Notes: generated from the letters alone by a model not told the origin. 64,000 nt of DNA from JASHUC01 sp035606175 (GCA_035606175.1 DATNFW010000016.1:15824-79823), one strand, 5' to 3'. Counted from the stretch's first letter, positions 43,585 to 52,336 are shown. Program-made: numbers and translations.

Positions 43585-45150
43585 TCAACGTTTGGATCGC
43601 GAAAAGGTTGACGGGTTCACCCACAGCCGCTCGATCCCATCGAAGAGCGCCTGGACCGCAAGGGCGAGCAGCGCCGCGGGAACGGCGCCCTCCAGAATGA
43701 GGCGCACGTCGTTCAGCCGGATCCCCGTCAGAATGGGCTGGCCGTAACCGCCTGCGCCGATCAGCGCACCGAGGGTCGCGGTCCCGATGTTGATCACCGC
43801 GGCTGTCTTGATGCCGGCGAGTATGGAGCGTGCGGCGAGCGGCAGCTCGATGAGCCGCAGCTGCGCCGAGTCGCTGAGACCGAGCGCGGCGGCGGACTCG
43901 ATGAGGGGTCGCGGAATGCCGCCGAGCCCCGCGCACGTGCCGCGAATGATCGGCAGCAGGCTGTAGAGGAACAGTGCAAGCGCCGCCGGGGCAAACCCGA
44001 TCCCGAGCAGCGGAATCATGAATACGAGCAGCGCGAGCGAGGGGATCGTCTGTACGACGCCGGCAGCGCCGAGCACGAGTCGGGCGAGCGCCGGCCGGCG
44101 CGCTGCGACGATCCCGAGCGGCAGGCCGATGAGGATTGCCGCCGCGAGCGACGCGCAGGTGAGCGCGAGCTGCTGCAGCGTGTACTCACCGAGCTCTCGC
44201 GGCCACGTGCGGGCTCGCGGTTGAACCGCGCCGCCGAAGAGCCCCGCGACGAACTGTGCGGCGACCTGCGACTCGGGGCGATGTCCGATCAATACGCTCG
44301 CATTGAGGCGAGCCATCGTCTGCGTATCGATTCGCCCCGAGAGAGGGGCGAGGGCCCGCCGGACGTCGGCGGGCAGCCCGGTGCGTGCGAGCAGGATCGC
44401 CGAATAGTCCGGGAAGAAGCCCCTGTCGTCCTCGAGCACCCGCAGTCGGTCACGCACGATCTCCGGATCGGTCGAGTACAGGTCCGTCACGTCGATGTCG
44501 CCGTGCTCGAGCGCGCGATAGGCGAGCTCGTGGTCGAGACCGCGCACGCTCTCCCCGCGAAGTCCGTAGGCGCGCTCGAGCCCGGACCAGCCATCCGCGC
44601 GGCTCAGGAATTCGTTCGAGAACCCGAAGCGCAGTCCCGCGGTGTGGGCAAGATCGCTGATCCGCCGCACACCGAGCCGCTGGGCCCTCTCGGGGAGCAT
44701 CCCGAGCACGTACCGGTCCTCGAAGCCGAGCCGGGCGACGATCGCGAGCCCGTCTCGGCGCAGTTGCGCGGCGCGTGCCGCGCCCGTCCGCTCTGCATGA
44801 CCGCCGGTGAGCGTGGTGGGGTCGGCCGGCGCCGTATGCCTGCTGTCGTTCCGCGGCTGCTCGCGTCCGAGCAGCTCCTGATCGAGCGTTCCCGTGTACT
44901 CCGGGTACACATCGATCTCCTGCGCTCGCAACGCATCGAACAGCACCCGGCTGCCGCCGAGTGCGCGCCGATGCACCGCGCGGATTCCTTCTCTCTGTAG
45001 AGTTTGTGTGACGATCTCGCCGAGGATGACGGACTCGGTGAAAGCCTTGGACCCGACGACGATCGGCTGGTCGGATGGATGCGCTTGAGTCGCACCGATC
45101 GTGCCGATGGCGGCAACGATCGCGGCGGTCAACCAGGTGCGGCTACGCAC
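43585..45150 (-). CDS. glycine betaine/choline-type ABC transporter, fused binding protein and permease
   Basis: A 521-residue fusion. After a signal or first span (MRSRTWLTAAIVAAIGTIGATQA) comes an OpuAC-type binding domain (IVVGSKAFTESVILGEIVTQTLQREGI, ALRAQEIDVYPEYTGTLDQELL, DVTDLYSTDPEIVRDRLRVLEDDRGFFPDYSAILL; about 28-300). A BPD_transp_1 permease with about six spans follows (LGEYTLQQLALTCASLAAAILIGLPLGIVAARRP, GVVQTIPSLALLVFMIPLLGIGFAPAALALFLYSLLPIIRGT, GIKTAAVINIGTATLGALIGAGGYGQPI). Such systems import osmoprotectants or choline. The GTG start at 45150 lies against the ATPase stop (TGAGGTG). The binding domain precedes the permease here. Confidence 0.87.
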   Translation of the reverse strand: MRSRTWLTAAIVAAIGTIGATQAHPSDQPIVVGSKAFTESVILGEIVTQTLQREGIRAVHRRALGGSRVLFDALRAQEIDVYPEYTGTLDQELLGREQPRNDSRHTAPADPTTLTGGHAERTGAARAAQLRRDGLAIVARLGFEDRYVLGMLPERAQRLGVRRISDLAHTAGLRFGFSNEFLSRADGWSGLERAYGLRGESVRGLDHELAYRALEHGDIDVTDLYSTDPEIVRDRLRVLEDDRGFFPDYSAILLARTGLPADVRRALAPLSGRIDTQTMARLNASVLIGHRPESQVAAQFVAGLFGGAVQPRARTWPRELGEYTLQQLALTCASLAAAILIGLPLGIVAARRPALARLVLGAAGVVQTIPSLALLVFMIPLLGIGFAPAALALFLYSLLPIIRGTCAGLGGIPRPLIESAAALGLSDSAQLRLIELPLAARSILAGIKTAAVINIGTATLGALIGAGGYGQPILTGIRLNDVRLILEGAVPAALLALAVQALFDGIERLWVNPSTFSRSKR

Positions 45151-45151
45151 C

Positions 45152-45925
45152 TCAGCGTTCCATGCGCGTATGCGCCGCATTCTGCTCCTCGAGCAGCTCG
45201 CGCGCGCCGCGCTGGCTCGCGACGAATTCTCTGACGAACGCGCTTCGAGGCCGATCGAGCAGTTCCGCGAGCGAGCCCTGCTGCTCGATGCGACCCGCGC
45301 GGAGCAGGACGAGCGCATCACCGAGCACGCCCGCCTCTGCGATGTCGTGCGTGACGAGCACGACGGTGCGGTTGAGGCTCGCGAAGAGCTCCTTCAAATC
45401 GTGCTGCAGCTCGTGGCGAATCATCGGATCGAGGGCACCGAGCGGCTCATCGAGCAGCAGCAGCTCCGGATCGAGCATCAGCGCGCGCATGAGACTCACC
45501 CGCTGCCGCTGTCCGCCCGAGAGCTCATCGGGGGGGCGCGGGCTCACAGTCGCAGGGAGTTTGACGAGCTCGAGGAGCTCACGGTAGCGATCGTCGATGC
45601 GTCCGCGCTCCCATCCGAGATGACGCGCCATCAGCGTGACGTTGCCGCGCACGTCGAGGTGCGGGAAGAGGCCGCCCTCCTGGATCACATAGCCGATGCG
45701 CCGGCGCAGTCCCTCGAGGGTCGCTCCGCCCACCGTCCGGCCATCCACCTGTACCCGCCCGGCATCGGCCTGCACGAGCCCGACCGCAAGGCGCAGCAGC
45801 GTCGATTTGCCGCAGCCGCTCGGGCCTAGAAGGGCGGTCGTGCGGCCGCTTGCACACTCGAGCGTGATGCCATCGAGCGCGAGCAGGGGGCCGAAGCGCT
45901 TGGTGACGGCCTCATAGCGGAGCAT
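45152..45925 (-). CDS. ABC transporter ATP-binding protein (OpuBA/ProV-like, no CBS)
   Basis: A 257-residue ATPase with Walker A GPSGCGKST, Q-loop VIQEGGLFPHL, signature LSGGQRQR, Walker B LLLLDEP and switch histidine VTHD. QEGGLFPHLDVRGNVTL is typical of the betaine/choline QAT subfamily, but the CBS regulatory domains of ProV are missing. It powers the fused binding-protein/permease encoded next. Its ATG follows a TATACT hexamer by seven bases with no ribosome-binding site, so the message may be leaderless. Confidence 0.93.
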   Translation of the reverse strand: MLRYEAVTKRFGPLLALDGITLECASGRTTALLGPSGCGKSTLLRLAVGLVQADAGRVQVDGRTVGGATLEGLRRRIGYVIQEGGLFPHLDVRGNVTLMARHLGWERGRIDDRYRELLELVKLPATVSPRPPDELSGGQRQRVSLMRALMLDPELLLLDEPLGALDPMIRHELQHDLKELFASLNRTVVLVTHDIAEAGVLGDALVLLRAGRIEQQGSLAELLDRPRSAFVREFVASQRGARELLEEQNAAHTRMER

Positions 45926-45970
45926 GCCGGCGAGTATAGAGCCGGCGCGCGAGCCGTCGGGGCCGACGGC

Positions 45971-46420
45971 CTACTTCAGTGAGACGACGAGCTTGGCGCT
46001 GTGGCTGCGCCAGTTGATGGGTATCACGAACGAGCGCGCCCCGGGGAGCACCGGTGGCTCGCTGCGCTCTCCGGTGAGCACGCTCGGCACGGAGATCACG
46101 AACTCGTTCCCGAAATCCCGGCGCGCATTGCCCGAGATGGTGTTCGCCACCTCACCGACGAGATCGCGCATGTTCTCGTGGCTGAAGTCGTTCTCCTGCA
46201 TTTTCATCAGCAGAACGGTCAGCATCGCCTTGGGCGCGGTGAAGTACACGACGCCCTCGCGGCGACCGGAGATGCTGATGATCCCCGTGTACTCATGCAT
46301 CCCGGGGTTGCGATCGGTGACCAGGTAGGGCGAGCCGACCGTGGCGGGCTGCTGCGCCGCCACTTCGAAATAATTCGTCGTTCCTTCGACGAAGGTCTTC
46401 AGCTCCTGCTCCTGCAGCAT
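45971..46420 (-). CDS. CheX-type CheY-P phosphatase
   Basis: A 149-residue protein of the CheC/CheX/FliY group in its CheX form. ENMRDLVGEVANTISGNARRDFG carries the single E-x2-N phosphatase motif. LVTDRNPGMHEYTGIISISGRREGVVYF and FVIPINWRSHSAKLVVSLK are the beta-sheet parts that form the CheX dimer. It removes phosphate from CheY-like regulators. Its gene starts 1 base after the CheY-like gene stop, in a four-gene signalling operon. Confidence 0.9.
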   Translation of the reverse strand: MLQEQELKTFVEGTTNYFEVAAQQPATVGSPYLVTDRNPGMHEYTGIISISGRREGVVYFTAPKAMLTVLLMKMQENDFSHENMRDLVGEVANTISGNARRDFGNEFVISVPSVLTGERSEPPVLPGARSFVIPINWRSHSAKLVVSLK

Positions 46421-46421
46421 C

Positions 46422-46829
46422 TCAAGCGCCCCGGATGAGCTCCGCGATCGCCTCGTTGAGCTGGCGATCGGTGAAGGGTTTGTTTAGGAAGCCGTTCGCT
46501 CCCTTCTCCATCGCATCGACTGCCGTCGCCTTGTCCGCGAGCGCCGAGATGACCAGGATGCGCACGGCGGGCTTCAGACGCACGATCTGCTCTATGCACT
46601 CGATGCCGTCCATCTGCGGCATCGTGAGATCCATCGTGACCAGATCGGGGTCGGTCCGCCGGAACAGCTCGATCGCCTCGACGCCGTTGGATGCGGCGCC
46701 GACCACCTCGAGCTCGTCGAACTGCTGCGAGCGCTCGATGCGGCGCCTCATGATGTTCGAATCATCCACGATGAGCAAGCGGAAAGACCGCCGCGCGTGG
46801 ACTGCCCCACTTCCGTTCACCGCGCCCAT
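46422..46829 (-). CDS. CheY-like single-domain response regulator
   Basis: A 135-residue receiver with no output domain: LLIVDDSNIMRRRIERSQQFDELEVVGAASNGVEAIELFRRTDPDLVTMDLTMPQMDGIECIEQI, with acceptor Asp67, ISALADKA, and the lysine in GFLNKPFTDRQL. It should receive phosphate from the CheA-like kinase encoded 36 bases upstream and lose it to CheX. With no flagellar or chemoreceptor gene in view, its target is open. It starts with a GTG-like or ATG codon at 46829 and about 14 extra N-terminal residues. Confidence 0.92.
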   Translation of the reverse strand: MGAVNGSGAVHARRSFRLLIVDDSNIMRRRIERSQQFDELEVVGAASNGVEAIELFRRTDPDLVTMDLTMPQMDGIECIEQIVRLKPAVRILVISALADKATAVDAMEKGANGFLNKPFTDRQLNEAIAELIRGA

Positions 46830-46865
46830 GTGTGTTTGTTTGCGCTCGCCGCCGACCCGGCGTCG

Positions 46866-49016
46866 TCACGCGACGGCGGTATTCGCCCTCTGCGGGGAGA
46901 GGGGCAGGGAGATCTTGAAGCGCGTGAACTTGCCCGGGCTCGTGCTGACGCCGATCTTGCCTCCGAGCGCGTAGATGTTGCGCGCGACGACATCCATCCC
47001 GACGCCGCGGCCGGCATCCATCGAGACCTGGTCGCGCGTCGAGAAGCCGGGCCGGAAGATTATCGCCATCGCGGTGCGATTGTCCATGCCGTCCGCCTCC
47101 TGCTGAGTGACGAGCTGGCGGCGAACCGCGGCGGCTTTCAGCTGGTCGGGGGAGATGCCCGCGCCGTCATCCTCGAACGTGAGCTCGAATCCGTCGGCCT
47201 TGCGGTTGAACTCGACGCGTACGAGTCCGGTGTCGTCCTTGGTGTGAGCGCGGCGCACGTCCGCCGTCTCGATGCCGTGGACCGCCGCGTTGCGCAGCAT
47301 CTGAATGAGCACGTCCTTCAGCGTTCCCCGGTAGGCGGCGGGCACGTCGGCCAGACCGCTCAGGTCGAGGCGAAGCTTCTTCTGATGGTCGCCCGCGAGC
47401 CGCGCCGCCAGATGTTGCAGGGTTTGAGCGAGCTCATCCGGGCGCCGCGGTGCCGGCCCGCCGTGCTCGGCGTGGCTCGCGGAACCCTGTGCGGCCGGGG
47501 CGGGCTCCCGCATGGAGCTGAAGCGTGCGGAGAGCTCGCGAACCGTCTTCAGGTGCGCCATGAGCTCGTCGAGCTTCACCACCAGGGGCAGGAATTCGTT
47601 GCCCGACAAGGCCGGGGCCTTCTTCAGGTCGGAGACCGAGTCCTCGAGCGCGTGCACGCGCTGCGCGACGGTCATGAGGTTGATGGCGGACGCCTCGCCT
47701 TTGATCGAGTGCAGCTCGCGGAACATCCCGTCGAGCTTCTTGCGGAAGTCGGCGTCCGTGCGCGCCGGCTCCTTCAGAATGGCGTTGATGAGGGTGAGGC
47801 CGGTCTCGGTCGCATCCAGGAACCCGCCGAGCTGCACCGGGTCGAGGTGCATGACGCCCATCATCATGTCCACCTGCGCGTTCGCGTTCTCCTGCGACTC
47901 CGCGAGCTCGCGCGCGAGCAGCACGCTCGAGGTGATGTCGCTCACGCTGACGAGCACGTGCTTGACGCCGCCTTTCGGGCCGAGCACGCGGTGGAAGTCG
48001 AACTGCAGGTAGCGAGTGTCCCGTCCGCTGCTTCCGTTTTCGACGTGGATTTCGAGCTGACCGAGCGGATTGATGCTCTTCATCAGGTTCTCGTGCGCCC
48101 GCTCGCCCCAGAGCAGTTTGATGTACTTCGTCGCGGTCGCGAGGGTCTGTGCCGACACGAGCCCCTCGAGCAGCTCCTCGAACGGCAGCCCCGCGAAGTC
48201 CTTGCGGCCGAAGAGTCTCGTGAGCGCGTGGGACCACACGGCGCCGATCCGATAGTCCGCATCGAGCAGGAAGAACCCCTCGCGCACCGTGCGGAGGATG
48301 TCGCGCGTCTGCTCCTCGGATTCGCGTGCGGCGCGCGCGAGCTTCGCTCCCGTCACCTGCAGATAGGCGGCCGCACCGGCGAGAATGAGTGCGATGAGCA
48401 CACCTCCCGAGAGGAGCAGGCGCAGCTGCCCCGCCTCGTCGGTCGCCTCCGCCTGCAAGCGCGACGAGAGCGACACCAGGGCTCGCGTGAGCCGCGGAGA
48501 GGTCTCGCGCGCAAACAGCTGCGCGCGCTTGACGTTCGCGTAGTGCTCGCGCCCGCCGGCCGTGAACGTGCTGCCCTGATCGGTATCGATGTAGGGTTGG
48601 CCGGAGAACGAGGTGACCGGGTCGAGCACCGGCCCGTATTCGCCCCAGAGCCTCACCGCCTGCGCGAGCTCGCTCGAGCGGCCGATGCGCGAGGCTTCGA
48701 GTCTCTGCAGGTCGTGCTGGAAGGACCCGGTCGTGGCACGCAGGTCCGCGAGCGCCTGCCCGGAGTAGGCGCGCTCCTCGAGCCGGTCGCGCAGCTGTGT
48801 GATCTGCTGATTGAGGATCGCGGGATAGGACTGCAACCCGCTCGCGGTCTGCAGGCCGGCCACATCCACCGTCACGCGCGTGGCGAGCCGCGAGCCGATG
48901 AGGAGCACGACGCCCATCACCGCGGTGAGCAGCACGCCGACGCCTACCGTGATCGCCTCGCGCGCCCGATCCGCTCCGATCAGGGTGCCTGGTCCGGTTG
49001 CCGATGAGTTCGTCAT
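46866..49016 (-). CDS. membrane CheA-like hybrid kinase (PAS, Hpt, HATPase)
   Basis: A 716-residue protein. TM1 (ITVGVGVLLTAVMGVVLLIGS, about 22-42) and TM2 (LLLSGGVLIALILAGAAAYL, about 222-242) bracket a helical periplasmic sensor. A PAS domain follows (ILRTVREGFFLLDADYRIGAVWSHALTRLFG, about 262-375), then an Hpt-like helix bundle with FRELHSIKGEAS (phosphoacceptor histidine near 435). The CheA-type ATPase (VLIQMLRNAAVHGIE, FEDDGAGISPDQLK, DAGRGVGMDVVARNI, about 530-705) ends the protein. It lacks the CheW-like and P2 domains of CheA, so it likely works without chemoreceptors, sensing directly through its own periplasmic domain. CheY and CheX are encoded downstream. Confidence 0.92.
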   Translation of the reverse strand: MTNSSATGPGTLIGADRAREAITVGVGVLLTAVMGVVLLIGSRLATRVTVDVAGLQTASGLQSYPAILNQQITQLRDRLEERAYSGQALADLRATTGSFQHDLQRLEASRIGRSSELAQAVRLWGEYGPVLDPVTSFSGQPYIDTDQGSTFTAGGREHYANVKRAQLFARETSPRLTRALVSLSSRLQAEATDEAGQLRLLLSGGVLIALILAGAAAYLQVTGAKLARAARESEEQTRDILRTVREGFFLLDADYRIGAVWSHALTRLFGRKDFAGLPFEELLEGLVSAQTLATATKYIKLLWGERAHENLMKSINPLGQLEIHVENGSSGRDTRYLQFDFHRVLGPKGGVKHVLVSVSDITSSVLLARELAESQENANAQVDMMMGVMHLDPVQLGGFLDATETGLTLINAILKEPARTDADFRKKLDGMFRELHSIKGEASAINLMTVAQRVHALEDSVSDLKKAPALSGNEFLPLVVKLDELMAHLKTVRELSARFSSMREPAPAAQGSASHAEHGGPAPRRPDELAQTLQHLAARLAGDHQKKLRLDLSGLADVPAAYRGTLKDVLIQMLRNAAVHGIETADVRRAHTKDDTGLVRVEFNRKADGFELTFEDDGAGISPDQLKAAAVRRQLVTQQEADGMDNRTAMAIIFRPGFSTRDQVSMDAGRGVGMDVVARNIYALGGKIGVSTSPGKFTRFKISLPLSPQRANTAVA

Positions 49017-49042
49017 GCTGCGCTCCAGTGCCGGCCGCTCGA

Positions 49043-51199
49043 TCAGTTCTTCGGCGACTCAAAGCGGATGACCATGCGGGTCGGGATCTCCGTTGCGACG
49101 CCATTGATCACCGCGGGTTTGTAGCGCCAGTCTCTCACCGCCTTGGTCGCAGCCCCGTCGAAAATGTCCTCCGGCGTCGATTCGACCACGTGGACATCGC
49201 GCGTACGGCCGCGCTTGTCTATCGTGAACTCGACGGTCACGGAACCGGAGATATGGCGGTCGAGCGCCTGATCGGGGTATTCCGGCGCCACGTAATGTGT
49301 GCGCTGCGGGACGAAGCCCGGTGGGATCGCGGGTGCCGGGGACTGCACGGCCTGCGCAGGCGCTCGCGATCGGCCTGTGAGTAGATCCCCGACGGCCTGC
49401 AGGAGCACGGGGTCTGCGCCCCACTGCCGCGCGAGGGCGAGGTCGGTGCGCATCTCGTCAGCGCGCCCAGCCTTGGCCGAGCTCGTCGCACGCTCGAGGA
49501 GTCTGGTTGCGAGCTCGCGGCTCAAGGGAGCGAGCGAGGCATCGCCGGACCGCGCGCTCTTCAGCTGTGTCAGATAGAAAGCAGCGCTGTCGTTTGCAGG
49601 CTCGGTGAGGCGGCCGTCCGTCAAGCGCGCACGCGCGAGCTCGACGAGACGATCGGTTTGCGCGGCTGCGAGGCGCTGCTTGGCCGCCGCCAGATCGCGC
49701 TGGTAGGCGGCGAAGTCGGCGGAGCTCATGCCCGCCGAGCGCGCGTCGGCGACCCAGGACGACGCTTGGGCGGTCTGGCCGCCGATCGCAGCGTCGCGCG
49801 CCTTGCGCAGCAGTGCGGTTACCAGATCGCGGGAGGCGCGTTGCGTGTCGGGGTTGCTCGCGTCGGTCTGCTTGAGCTGCTGCACGTAGTACTTCGCGCT
49901 GTCGTTGGCCGGCTCGACCAGCCGGCCGTCGCGGATACGCGCGGCGACGAGGTCCGCGAGACGATTGATGCGGCTATCGCTCTGATGCTTCGCAAGCTCC
50001 GCCCGCCACTTCGCGAGCTCGCCTGCCGACAGGGCGCTCGACTGCTGCGCCTGGCGGATGAGCGCCGCCGCGCGGTCGATGTTGCCGCCGTTGAACGCAG
50101 CGCCGATCTGAGCCTCGAGCAGGCGACTCTCGAGCGAGCCGAGGCGTGCATCGCCCGGCGAGGCGATCTTCAGGTTCGCGAGGCTGCTCGCAGCCTCATC
50201 GAGCTTGCCGCCCGAGAGCGACTCGCCGAAGCGTGACACGAGCAGCGTCGCGAGCCGCCCCATACCATCGCGCGCCTCGCCGTTCGTCGGGTCGACCGCG
50301 AGGGCGGAGCGATAGTAGAGCAGTGCGCAGTTGGCTGCCGGCTCGGTGTAGCGGCGCTCGCGCATCGCCAAGCGCGCCTTCTCGAGGAGCGAATCGAGCG
50401 TGCCCTGAGCGGGAGCCTGAGCGGGAGCGATCTGTGGCTCGGCCGTTGGTGCAGAGGCCTCGCTGCGGGCCTCGTGCGCGGCGGCAGATTCAGCCTTCGG
50501 CGCCGCAGCGTGCGCAGCGGTGGCGTGCGGGTGCGCAGCGCCGTGTCCGAAGAACCAGTACGCGCCACCCGCGACTATCGCGGCGGCGACGGCTCCCGCG
50601 GCCCACAAGGCAACCTTGGGGGGCGTTGCGGGCGGCTCCGGCGGGACGTACGCCGTCTCGGCCGAGGGGGATATCGGCTCGGGGCTGAGTGGCGGCCGCG
50701 CTTCGAAGCGGAATTCGCCCGTGCGATCGGTGCGGGTGCTGCCGCTGCGCTTCGCCTGAGCTTCCGCGACAGCGCCCTCGAACACCGCCGCGGTCTTGCG
50801 CCGGTCGACGGGAATGGGCAGCACCGCGAAGACATTCGAGCTCTTCAGAGTTCCGGCGACGGTCTTCTCCGAATCGGTCGGTGCGAAGACGATGACCGGC
50901 ACATGCGGCATTTGCGTGTGCGCGCGTTCGGCATCGCCCCGCAGATCCGCCGTATCCCGTGAATCGATCACGAGCAGCGGCGAGCGGCGCGAGCCCGCGA
51001 GCCGCTCGGATGCCGCCGCAAAGGAGTCGACCGGATGCACGGCGGCCTGACCGCCGAGGCATTCTCCGAGCTCGAGCAGGAAGTCATCGCGCTGCGTGAT
51101 CGCGATCACCTCGCCGGCCGGTTTGGCTGCGGCGTGGGAACTCGAGCCTGCATCGGCCTCGACGGATCGGGATCCCGTGGATGGAGCTGAACTCGCCAC
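49043..51199 (-). CDS. TonB-family protein with N-terminal pseudo-receiver and internal repeats
   Basis: A 718-residue membrane protein. Residues 28-145 fold like a receiver (GEVIAITQRDDFLLELGECLGG, PLLVIDSRDT with Asp79 in the acceptor position, VPVIVFAPT, VFAVLPIPVDRRK), but the conserved lysine is absent. After a Pro-rich stretch, one span (KVALWAAGAVAAAIVAGGAYWFF, 195-217) leads to a periplasmic region. That region holds three related repeats near 276-325, 414-470 and 516-575, each with RxEPAxxxAxxYxxxL. Residues 628-715 are a TonB C-terminal domain (YVAPEYPDQALDRHISGSVTVEFTIDKRGRTRDVHVVES..DWRYKPA). It heads an operon with a CheA-like kinase, CheY and CheX. The start is a GTG. Confidence 0.87.
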   Translation of the reverse strand: MASSAPSTGSRSVEADAGSSSHAAAKPAGEVIAITQRDDFLLELGECLGGQAAVHPVDSFAAASERLAGSRRSPLLVIDSRDTADLRGDAERAHTQMPHVPVIVFAPTDSEKTVAGTLKSSNVFAVLPIPVDRRKTAAVFEGAVAEAQAKRSGSTRTDRTGEFRFEARPPLSPEPISPSAETAYVPPEPPATPPKVALWAAGAVAAAIVAGGAYWFFGHGAAHPHATAAHAAAPKAESAAAHEARSEASAPTAEPQIAPAQAPAQGTLDSLLEKARLAMRERRYTEPAANCALLYYRSALAVDPTNGEARDGMGRLATLLVSRFGESLSGGKLDEAASSLANLKIASPGDARLGSLESRLLEAQIGAAFNGGNIDRAAALIRQAQQSSALSAGELAKWRAELAKHQSDSRINRLADLVAARIRDGRLVEPANDSAKYYVQQLKQTDASNPDTQRASRDLVTALLRKARDAAIGGQTAQASSWVADARSAGMSSADFAAYQRDLAAAKQRLAAAQTDRLVELARARLTDGRLTEPANDSAAFYLTQLKSARSGDASLAPLSRELATRLLERATSSAKAGRADEMRTDLALARQWGADPVLLQAVGDLLTGRSRAPAQAVQSPAPAIPPGFVPQRTHYVAPEYPDQALDRHISGSVTVEFTIDKRGRTRDVHVVESTPEDIFDGAATKAVRDWRYKPAVINGVATEIPTRMVIRFESPKN

Positions 51200-51501
51200 T
51201 GTTGATTCTCCGTTCGCGGATGCGGCCGCGACCCGTGGAAGCAGGGCCCCGCCCTGGAACCGAACTATGGGAGGATAGTTTCCGCTGCGGACAAGGCCTT
51301 GCGTCAGTTCACAATAACGAGAGCTGGCGTCGCTGCGCGGAGACGAGGTGCCGAAAGTCTGCCCGGCGCGCCGGTTTCCCGGCTCGCGAGCCGGCCGAAC
51401 GGCAGCGCTTGCGTGCCGTTTATGTCAGTGCTGCAGGCGCGCTCGTGGGGTCCGCGCCAGAACCGCAGTTTCCCCGGCATCGCGCTTGCGACTCACGCGG
51501 C
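51200..51501. promoter_or_regulatory. intergenic region upstream of TonB operon and PNPOx gene
   Basis: A 302-bp gap between divergent genes. It holds a perfect dyad, AACTAT-GGGAGG-ATAGTT, at 51263-51280, some 64-81 bases upstream of the TonB-family start, suited to an operator. I see no credible small gene; the open frame upstream of the PNPOx start has no similarity signal. Confidence 0.4.
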
Positions 51502-51999
51502 ATGGATGTGCAGCCACAGACGAGGCGGCAGTGGCGACGCCTCGCCGAATTCATCTCGGAGATCGAGATAGCCATGCTGGTCACCGCGGAGCCCGACGGT
51601 CCGCTGCGCAGTCGACCGCTTCGCACGCTGCAGATGGATGCGGATGGCGCGCTGTGGTTCATGACGACGATCTCCTCGGCGAAGATCGGTGAGATGGACG
51701 CGCACCGGCGCGTCAGTTTGAGCTACATGCGTCCGGCGAGCGAGCGCTACGTGTGGGCATCGGGGATCACTCAAATCCTGCGCGACGATGATAAAGCCGG
51801 CGAGCTGTGGAGACCGGGGCTGCGTCCGTGGCTGCCTCATGGTCGCGACGACCCGGAAGCGGTGCTGCTCAAAGTCAGCATCGAGGAGGCGGAGTACTGG
51901 GACCCCGGTGGCGGGCGGATGATCCCGCTCATTACCGCCGCGCGCGAGCCCCACAGCGTGCGAATCAAATCTTCGGGCGCGCCGCGGCAGTCTCGCTAG
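51502..51999 (+). CDS. PNPOx-like FMN-binding protein (general stress protein 26 type)
   Basis: A 165-residue split-barrel flavin protein. AMLVTAEPDGPLRSRPLRTLQMDADGALWFMTTISSAKIGEMDAHRRVSLSYMRPASERYVWASG is the pyridoxamine-phosphate-oxidase-like core, and VSIEEAEYWDPGGGRM its last strand. The closest type is the stress protein 26 group, which binds FMN or FAD and whose reaction is unknown. The ATG at 51502 gives the family's usual length; the open frame continues upstream to 51181 without similarity. Confidence 0.87.
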   Translation: MDVQPQTRRQWRRLAEFISEIEIAMLVTAEPDGPLRSRPLRTLQMDADGALWFMTTISSAKIGEMDAHRRVSLSYMRPASERYVWASGITQILRDDDKAGELWRPGLRPWLPHGRDDPEAVLLKVSIEEAEYWDPGGGRMIPLITAAREPHSVRIKSSGAPRQSR

Positions 52000-52336
52000 C
52001 CTACCGAAAAAAAGCTGCGAGAGCACTCTTGATCGCACGCTCGAAGCGGCGGACGATGTTCGTGTGCGCCTGATGAGCGAACCGCGCGCACGATGAAGAA
52101 CGTTCGCACGATGCGGAACGATCGCGCGATGCACGGTCGATGCGCACGATGCCAGCTCAAGGCGCTGCTCGCCCAACTGAAATGGGAATGCAATTTGCTT
52201 TGACAGAGTGAACAATCCGTTGTTGTGATCGTCTTAACGTAGTGGATGATGCGGTAATAGAGCGCCATCACATTCCGGGGGATGGGTTCGATTTAAGTTA
52301 AGGCCGTCGCTCGCGCGACGAACCGGAGGGAAGGCC
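52000..52336. other. prkA leader region with degenerate 18-bp repeats
   Basis: A 337-bp gap. Nonanucleotides CGCACGATG recur at 52087, 52105, 52123 (CGCGCGATG) and 52143, giving steps of 18, 18 and 20 bases. TTGACA at 52200-52205 is a -35 candidate for prkA with only a weak -10 (TTGTGA). A 36-codon frame (52093-52203) with a CARC motif crosses the repeats but has no ribosome-binding site and is probably not a gene. TTTAAGTTAAGG lies 40 bases before the prkA start. Confidence 0.45.

Noticed and set aside
46797..49007. 736-codon open frame on the plus strand
   Set aside because: Antisense to the CheA-like kinase; no recognisable motifs.
52093..52203. 36-codon frame with a CARC motif in the prkA leader
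   Set aside because: No ribosome-binding site and it coincides with the degenerate repeats, which explain its composition.
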